Assembly (NCBI GenBank): GCA_020849935.1
Contig: JADZFJ010000161.1
Span: 1-10,007 of the forward strand
Source of the DNA: Crocinitomix sp.
Lineage (GTDB): Bacteria > Bacteroidota > Bacteroidia > Flavobacteriales_D > Crocinitomicaceae
Reading direction: 5' to 3'
DNA: 10,007 nucleotides
Shown piece by piece: positions 6,363 to 10,007 of this stretch. Both the position numbers and the translations under genes were made by a program. The notes under the pieces were generated by a model. It searched no databases. It saw only the letters and a list, made by a program, of their open reading frames with translations, and was not told where the DNA came from. How positions within the stretch are numbered: position 1 is the first letter of the stretch; every line of letters starts with the position of its first letter.

Positions 6363-7561
6363 TGTCTAAACCTGTCGTCGCTCTTTTTGGCGGTGGGCCA
6401 GCTTGTTTAATTGCTGCTTTTTTTTTGGCGGATCAATGTGAGGTTCACCTCTACGAAAAAGGAAAATCGTTAGGGAGGAAATTTTTAGTCGCTGGAAAAG
6501 GTGGCTTTAATTTGACAAATTCAGCAACCGGTGATTCGTTGGAGGAAGCGTATTCTTATCACCCGAATTTAGCTAAGGCTCTGAATGAATTTGATTCCAC
6601 GGCCACGCGCGCATGGCTAAAGAATTTAGGTATCGAAACCTTTGTAGGATCGAGTGGAAGAGTTTTTCCTGAAAAAGAAATCAAACCAGCTTTTGTCTTG
6701 ACAAAAATTAAAGAGGCCTTGGTTAAAAAAGGTGTTCAGGTACATTTGAATCATGAATTTGTTGGATTTAATGAAGAACAAATTCCGTTGATTACTTCCA
6801 ATAACGAAACGAAAAAAGTTGTTGCTAATCACTGTATTTTTGGTCTTGGTGGTGGCTCCTGGTCAAAAACAGGAAGTAATTCAAAATGGTTGACCTATTT
6901 TGCAGCTCTTGGTATCAAAACGATTCCTTTTCAAGCTTCCAATTGTGGAATTGAATTGACATGGGATCCCATTTTTAGTGAAAAATTTAACGGAACACCA
7001 TTAAAAAATATCGCAATTAAGGTAGACAAGGATTGGCGAAAAGGTGAAATTTTGGTGACCTCCTACGGCTTTGAAGGAAATGCAATTTATCCGAGCGTTC
7101 CGGAAATTCGCCAGCAATTAATGAAGGGTCAAAATGTAGAAATCCATATCGATTTAAAGCCACATAATTCGTTGGATGAATTACTTATAAAAGCCGCTCA
7201 AAATGGACTTAAATCAGCCGATTATAGTAAGGTGTTTAAGGTTGAACGTGGGGCGATTGAATTGGTAAAATCCATTTTGACAAAATCTGAATTTACCGAT
7301 CCAACATGTTTTGCAAAAACTTTAAAAATGGCTACTTTTAAAGTGAATTCACTTCGGCCGTTAGACGAGGCGATTTCAACCGTGGGTGGTATTAGCATGG
7401 AAGAAGTAACAACGGCATTTGCAAGTTTAAAATTTCCACAATTTTCGTTCGTTGGCGAAATGTTGGATTGGGATGCGCCAACGGGAGGTTATCTTTTGCA
7501 AGGATGTTTTACAACAGGATATGTAGCGGCAAATCGGATCATTGATCAATTTAATAATTAA
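6362..7561 (+). CDS. NAD(P)/FAD-dependent oxidoreductase, PP_4765-type flavoprotein (TIGR03862)
   Basis: A 399-aa flavoprotein of the HI0933/BaiN-like superfamily, closest in pattern to the PP_4765 group (TIGR03862). The N-terminus has a Rossmann beta-alpha-beta unit: VALFGGGPACL at residues 6-16, and Glu32 at the end of strand 2 (HLYEKG), expected to bind the adenosine ribose of FAD. The family signature FLVAGKGGFNLTNS follows at residues 41-54. GLGGGSWSKTGS around residue 160 is a second nucleotide-binding segment. The C-terminus (TVGGIS..., then GEMLDWDAPTGGYLLQGCFTTGYVAANRI) is the usual closing FAD-binding region. The third Gly of GxGxxG is replaced by Cys15, which is unusual. The substrate is not known for this subgroup. 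It shares one base with the preceding gene and lies 4 bp before the next, so it is the middle gene of an operon. Confidence 0.93.
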   Translation: MSKPVVALFGGGPACLIAAFFLADQCEVHLYEKGKSLGRKFLVAGKGGFNLTNSATGDSLEEAYSYHPNLAKALNEFDSTATRAWLKNLGIETFVGSSGRVFPEKEIKPAFVLTKIKEALVKKGVQVHLNHEFVGFNEEQIPLITSNNETKKVVANHCIFGLGGGSWSKTGSNSKWLTYFAALGIKTIPFQASNCGIELTWDPIFSEKFNGTPLKNIAIKVDKDWRKGEILVTSYGFEGNAIYPSVPEIRQQLMKGQNVEIHIDLKPHNSLDELLIKAAQNGLKSADYSKVFKVERGAIELVKSILTKSEFTDPTCFAKTLKMATFKVNSLRPLDEAISTVGGISMEEVTTAFASLKFPQFSFVGEMLDWDAPTGGYLLQGCFTTGYVAANRIIDQFNN

Positions 7562-7565
7562 AATT

Positions 7566-8135
7566 ATGTCATCAAATCACTACGAAAAGGAATTTAAACG
7601 CGAAGTTTTTTCGAACGAACAGCTCAGAAATCAAACCTTTGAATGTTGTACTTTTAAGAATTGTAGTTTCATTAATGCTGATTTTTACGGAACTATTTTC
7701 GAAGATTGTGATTTTGATACCTGCGATTTTTCCCAAGCTAAATTGCATGAAATTGCCTTGAGAAATGTAAAATTTGTGTCGTGTAAAATGATTGGACTGA
7801 CCTTTGAGTCAATCAACCCTTTTCGCTCTAAATTTGGTTTTGAAAAAACGATTTTGGATTATTCTTCCTTTTATAACCTTGCGTTAACAACTGTTACATT
7901 TTCTGAATGTTCCCAAATTGGCTGTGATTTTTCGGGCGCGAATTTGTCGAAAGTTAATTTTAAAGAATCGATTCTCACAGATGCCGTCTTCAATCAAACC
8001 AATTTAACGGATACTGATTTTAGAACGGCGCAAGGTTTTCGCATAAATCCGATCTTGAATAAATTAAAAGGCGCAAAATTCGTAAAAGAAAATGTACTTG
8101 GACTTTTATTGGATTTTAATATAAAAATCGAGTGA
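7566..8135 (+). CDS. Pentapeptide-repeat protein, Qnr/McbG-like architecture
   Basis: A 189-aa right-handed quadrilateral beta-helix protein. Numbered from the ATG at 7566, centre residues fall every five positions: F25, F30, F35, F40, F45, F50, F55, L60, L65, F70, M75, F80. After a 2-residue phase shift and a loop around residues 81-96, a second run follows: L97, F102, L107, F112, then F122, L127, F132, L137, F142, L147, F152. The C-terminal segment (GFRINPILNKLKGAKF, then LGLL) fits the closing helix region of Qnr/McbG-sized proteins. Some relatives mimic DNA and bind gyrase; whether this one does is not shown. Many are simply uncharacterised. An upstream TTG at 7542 overlaps the flavoprotein gene and is not preferred. 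No clear terminator follows. Confidence 0.92.
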   Translation: MSSNHYEKEFKREVFSNEQLRNQTFECCTFKNCSFINADFYGTIFEDCDFDTCDFSQAKLHEIALRNVKFVSCKMIGLTFESINPFRSKFGFEKTILDYSSFYNLALTTVTFSECSQIGCDFSGANLSKVNFKESILTDAVFNQTNLTDTDFRTAQGFRINPILNKLKGAKFVKENVLGLLLDFNIKIE

Positions 8136-8222
8136 TTACGGAGCTTCCGACACGAAATAGCTAAAAACTAATTAGTTATTGAAGTGCATTTCGTCGATTT
8201 ATTATGCAAGCATATCTAATTA
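8136..8222. promoter_or_regulatory. Nested inverted repeats upstream of the first STAS-like gene
   Basis: Between the pentapeptide gene and the promoter at 8223 there is a perfect 12-bp palindrome, AACTAATTAGTT (8166-8177). It sits between two larger arms, CGAC-(AC)-GAAAT (8148-8158) and ATTTCGTCG (8188-8196), which pair over 9 bp with a 2-base bulge. A small CGGA/TCCG hairpin (8139-8149) overlaps the left arm, and TATGC-AA-GCATA (8203-8214) follows. No T-tract is present, so these are not a terminator. An operator region is a reasonable guess but is not proven. Confidence 0.4.
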
Positions 8223-8255
8223 TTTGTTTTATTGAATACTTCTTGCGTATCTTTG
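8223..8255 (+). promoter_or_regulatory. Bacteroidota-type promoter of the first STAS-like gene
   Basis: TTTG (8223-8226) and TATCTTTG (8248-8255) are separated by 21 bp, a close match to the Bacteroidota TTTG / TAnnTTTG consensus. Transcription would start around 8259-8262, about ten bases before the ATG at 8272, a very short leader without a Shine-Dalgarno site. Confidence 0.78.
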
Positions 8256-8271
8256 TGCAAAATTTTTAGAT

Positions 8272-8682
8272 ATGCGATTGACCCATTGTGAAATTGGTAG
8301 GATAGATTTGGTAGAGAAAAATCTACTTGAAGTGAATATTGAAGCGGGAACAAAAGTTGATGTGATTAATTTAATAAAGTTTAAAAATCTCGTTAACGAA
8401 CTGTCAAAGACAGAAAAATTATATGGTATTTTTAATTGCGGTGCGTACAGTGTAATAACAAAAGAAGCCCGTGAATTGTGTGAAAATGAAAATATGGACC
8501 ATCTGTTTTCGGCAAAAGCTATCGTTGTTCACGACCTTGGTCAAATGATAGTTGCGAAACATACATTTCGGATGGCAAAAACGAATGTTCCAACACGTAT
8601 TTTTGTTGAGAAAAATCAGGCGCACAGCTGGTTAGAAGCGCAACGAATTAAGGTTGCTGATTTTCAAATTATTAGTAAATAG
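8272..8682 (+). CDS. STAS/SEC14-like (DUF7793-type) small protein, paralogue 1
   Basis: A 136-aa cytoplasmic protein without signal peptide. It shows the pattern of small Bacteroidota proteins annotated as STAS/SEC14-domain or DUF7793: an N-terminal strand pair (ENLLEVNIEAG-like, residues 15-26), a helix (FKNLVNELS), a strand with GIFNCGAYS, an EAREL helix start (residues 65-69), then AKAIVVHDLGQMIVAK (81-96) and VPTRIFVEKNQAHSWLEAQ near the end. The fold is related to SpoIIAA-type anti-sigma-factor antagonists, but a regulatory role is only inferred. A diverged paralogue lies at 8941-9330; about 14 of 46 aligned residues are identical over the C-terminal half. It has its own promoter and no partner gene on the same strand. 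Its stop codon directly abuts a - strand open frame. Confidence 0.82.
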   Translation: MRLTHCEIGRIDLVEKNLLEVNIEAGTKVDVINLIKFKNLVNELSKTEKLYGIFNCGAYSVITKEARELCENENMDHLFSAKAIVVHDLGQMIVAKHTFRMAKTNVPTRIFVEKNQAHSWLEAQRIKVADFQIISK

Positions 8683-8892
8683 TCACGATTTTTTTTCAAT
8701 TATTACGCCTACAATCAACCATTTTTCTGACAATTTTATATATTCGTCACCGAAAACTATAAAAAGTGATCGACCACGAAAAACGCTGTGCTTATTTTTT
8801 TTAAATAAGTTTTTAAACCACCCCGGCAAAGGCGCTGATTTAATTAACCTTACCGAGTTTATTATAGGATTTGAGTTGAAATTAATGATGTC
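8683..8892 (-). other. Unexplained 69-codon open frame without a standard start; possible gene remnant
   Basis: On the - strand a frame is free of stops for 69 codons. It is bounded by TGA at 8893-8895 upstream and ends at TGA (8683-8685), the base after the stop of the convergent STAS-like gene. The translation looks protein-like: KSAPLPGWFKNLFKKNK in the middle and VFGDEYIKLSEKWLIVGVI towards the end. There is no in-frame ATG or GTG; the first usable start is TTG at 8827-8829, giving 48 aa. An ATG (bases 8898-8900 read on the - strand) lies just upstream in a different frame. I do not recognise the family. It could be a frameshifted gene fragment or chance in AT-rich DNA. The overlapping + strand frame (8654-8905) looks less protein-like. 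Confidence 0.25.
8791..8814 (+). terminator. Weak AT-only hairpin with T run after STAS-like gene 1
   Basis: CTTATTT (8791-8797) and AAATAAG (8803-8809) form a perfect 7-bp inverted repeat around five T, followed by TTTTT (8810-8814). The stem has a single G-C pair and lies over 100 bp after the stop, so termination is possible but doubtful. Confidence 0.25.
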
Positions 8893-8925
8893 TCAACATG
8901 TTTAGGTATTTCACTAAACAGAGAC
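8890..8925. promoter_or_regulatory. Bulged 12-bp inverted repeat just upstream of STAS-like gene 2
   Basis: GTCTC (8890-8894), bulge AACA, TGTTTAG (8899-8905), loop of eight bases, CTAAACA (8914-8920), then GAGAC (8921-8925). All 12 pairs match perfectly, with one 4-base bulge on the left side. It ends 15 bp before the ATG at 8941, so as DNA it could be an operator and as RNA it could affect translation initiation. No T-tract follows, so it is not a normal terminator. I see no clear TAnnTTTG promoter for the downstream gene. Confidence 0.5.
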
Positions 8926-8940
8926 TAATGAAATAGTTTT

Positions 8941-9330
8941 ATGATTGAATGCGATAAGTCAACAGTTAGTTTGTTAGAAGATGATATTCTTTTGATAAAT
9001 GTAAATTCGTCTGATGATTTTAATCTTCTTGACTACAAAGAAGTTAGACTAGCATCTATGCGGTTAGCGCACAATAAGCAAGTGTTTAGTTTGATAAATC
9101 TAGGTGATACTACCGTTCCAAATCAACAAGCTCGAGAAGCGTGTGCAACGGATACTGGTAATGGCTGTTTATTGGCCGAAGCTATTATTGTAAAAACCTT
9201 AGGTCAACGTATTGTCGCAAGGGATTTATTAAAGGCAAAACGCAAACAGATTCCAGCAAAATTGTTTACCAGCATGGATAAGGCAATGGTTTGGATCAAA
9301 CGCCTTAAACAAGATTACAAAATGAATTAG
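8941..9330 (+). CDS. STAS/SEC14-like (DUF7793-type) small protein, paralogue 2
   Basis: A 129-aa cytoplasmic protein of the same family as the gene at 8272-8682. It keeps the pattern: an N-terminal strand pair (DDILLINVNSS, residues 14-24), a helix, FSLINLGDT, an AREA helix start (64-67), AEAIIVKTLGQRIVAR (79-94), then IPAKLFTSMDKAMVWIKRLK near the end. The C-terminal strand-helix part is the best conserved between the paralogues; the N-terminal half is much diverged, so this is an old duplication or two separately acquired members. A role like anti-sigma antagonists is possible by fold but not shown. A bulged inverted repeat precedes the start. The TAG stop overlaps the stop of the convergent - strand gene by 4 bp. 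Confidence 0.82.
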   Translation: MIECDKSTVSLLEDDILLINVNSSDDFNLLDYKEVRLASMRLAHNKQVFSLINLGDTTVPNQQAREACATDTGNGCLLAEAIIVKTLGQRIVARDLLKAKRKQIPAKLFTSMDKAMVWIKRLKQDYKMN

Positions 9331-10007
9331 ATTTTTGCCTTGCGATAGGTATCGTAGATACTGAAGTAACGCATCACATTCTTCCAATCTGTCGGCGAAG
9401 GATTTAAGATATAAACCGGAATTTTTCCTTCCATTATTTTTTCGTGTTTCACACTTTTAAAATCAAATTCTTTTTGTTCTAAATCCAATTGTTTTAATTG
9501 AATCATATCTCCTGAAAAACTAATATATAGTGCCGACAGATAACCATTTGATTCTTTTGAAAGAACCATATATTCGTTTAAATTTAAACCTTTATAAATA
9601 ACTGGATTTGTTTTATTTGGTTCATATAAATACGATTTTTGAGGAAGTAAAAAATAATAGGATTCTCCATCCAATTCCACCATCACGGAATCATTTGGAA
9701 CCACCCCATGTAGATAACCTTCTCTGATGGTGTACTTCGAATTTTCTCTAATCTCCGTGCGACTGATGCTCAAAACCGTATTTTTTTGGAGGTAAATACC
9801 TGTTTGATCAACAATCAAATCGTTACCAGCTGCCACGCGCATGTCATTTTCATTTTTTCCCACTAAATTATACGTGCCATGCAATCGCTCGTCAATTCCA
9901 TTTAGTTTTTCTGTGGCGGGTTTGGCATTCGCATTAAAATAAATCGAATAAATATCTTCCTGCTCTTGCGAAAAACAAGAGAGGGTAAAAAAGCCAAAAA
10001 GGGTGAA
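9327..10007 (-). CDS. Exported protein of unknown function (5' end outside window)
   Basis: The - strand frame runs open to the right edge, giving 226 visible residues. Close to the edge it reads FTLFGFFTLSCFSQEQEDIY, the hydrophobic core and end of a signal peptide. Cleavage before Gln after CFS is most likely; a lipoprotein site at the Cys is possible but the residue at -3 is Thr instead of the usual Leu. Only the first few residues are probably missing. The mature part is hydrophilic with a repeating pattern of beta-strands (VAAGNDLIVDQTGIYLQ, SVMVELDGESYYFLLP) and ends in WKNVMRYFSIYDTYRK. I do not recognise the family. A TTG at 9884 could give a shorter frame, but that would discard the signal sequence. 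It is convergent with the STAS-like gene, with the stop codons overlapping. Confidence 0.8.
   Translation of the reverse strand, partial: FTLFGFFTLSCFSQEQEDIYSIYFNANAKPATEKLNGIDERLHGTYNLVGKNENDMRVAAGNDLIVDQTGIYLQKNTVLSISRTEIRENSKYTIREGYLHGVVPNDSVMVELDGESYYFLLPQKSYLYEPNKTNPVIYKGLNLNEYMVLSKESNGYLSALYISFSGDMIQLKQLDLEQKEFDFKSVKHEKIMEGKIPVYILNPSPTDWKNVMRYFSIYDTYRKAKI

Noticed and set aside
8654..8905. 83-codon + strand frame overlapping the end of STAS-like gene 1
   Set aside because: It overlaps the end of a firm gene, starts at a non-ATG codon, and its translation looks less protein-like than the - strand frame over the same bases.
1..10007. Known defence, toxin-antitoxin or CRISPR system
   Set aside because: No nuclease, helicase, reverse transcriptase, toxin-antitoxin pair or regularly spaced repeat was found on reading both strands.

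Overview
The window looks like chromosomal DNA of a Bacteroidota bacterium, most likely of the order Flavobacteriales. The reasons are AT-rich coding DNA, almost no Shine-Dalgarno sites, two good promoters of the Bacteroidota type (TTG / TAnnTTTG) with very short leaders, secreted proteins whose signal peptides end in Ala-Gln, and families common in that phylum (DUF5117/DUF5118 zinc metalloprotease, STAS/SEC14-like DUF7793-type proteins). The genus is not determinable from the sequence alone. No rRNA, tRNA, CRISPR array, insertion sequence or transposase was seen.

Layout on the + strand, left to right. (1) The 3' part of a metallophosphoesterase gene, cut by the left edge. (2) A stand-alone outer-membrane beta-barrel gene with its own rho-independent terminator. 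(3) Just after that terminator, a degraded second copy of the last ~40 codons of the metallophosphoesterase gene. (4) Abutting the remnant, an overlapping gene pair: a SnoaL/NTF2-like protein and an unrecognised 204-aa acidic protein. (5) A monocistronic 834-aa secreted zinc metalloprotease, closed by a GNRA-loop terminator. (6) A tight three-gene operon from a clear promoter: a 121-aa unknown, a PP_4765-type flavoprotein (TIGR03862) and a pentapeptide-repeat protein. (7) Two separate, diverged paralogues of a small SpoIIAA/STAS-like family, each preceded by a region with inverted repeats. (8) On the - strand, a secreted protein of unknown function cut by the right edge and convergent with the second paralogue, the two stop codons overlapping.

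Most genes are housekeeping or lineage-specific Bacteroidota genes, and I do not see a recognisable defence, secretion or biosynthetic system. The most informative oddities are the duplicated metallophosphoesterase tail flanking the beta-barrel gene (a rearrangement scar), the paralogous STAS-like pair with bulged inverted repeats in front of each copy, and a 69-codon open frame on the - strand between the paralogues that reads like protein but has no standard start near its 5' end.
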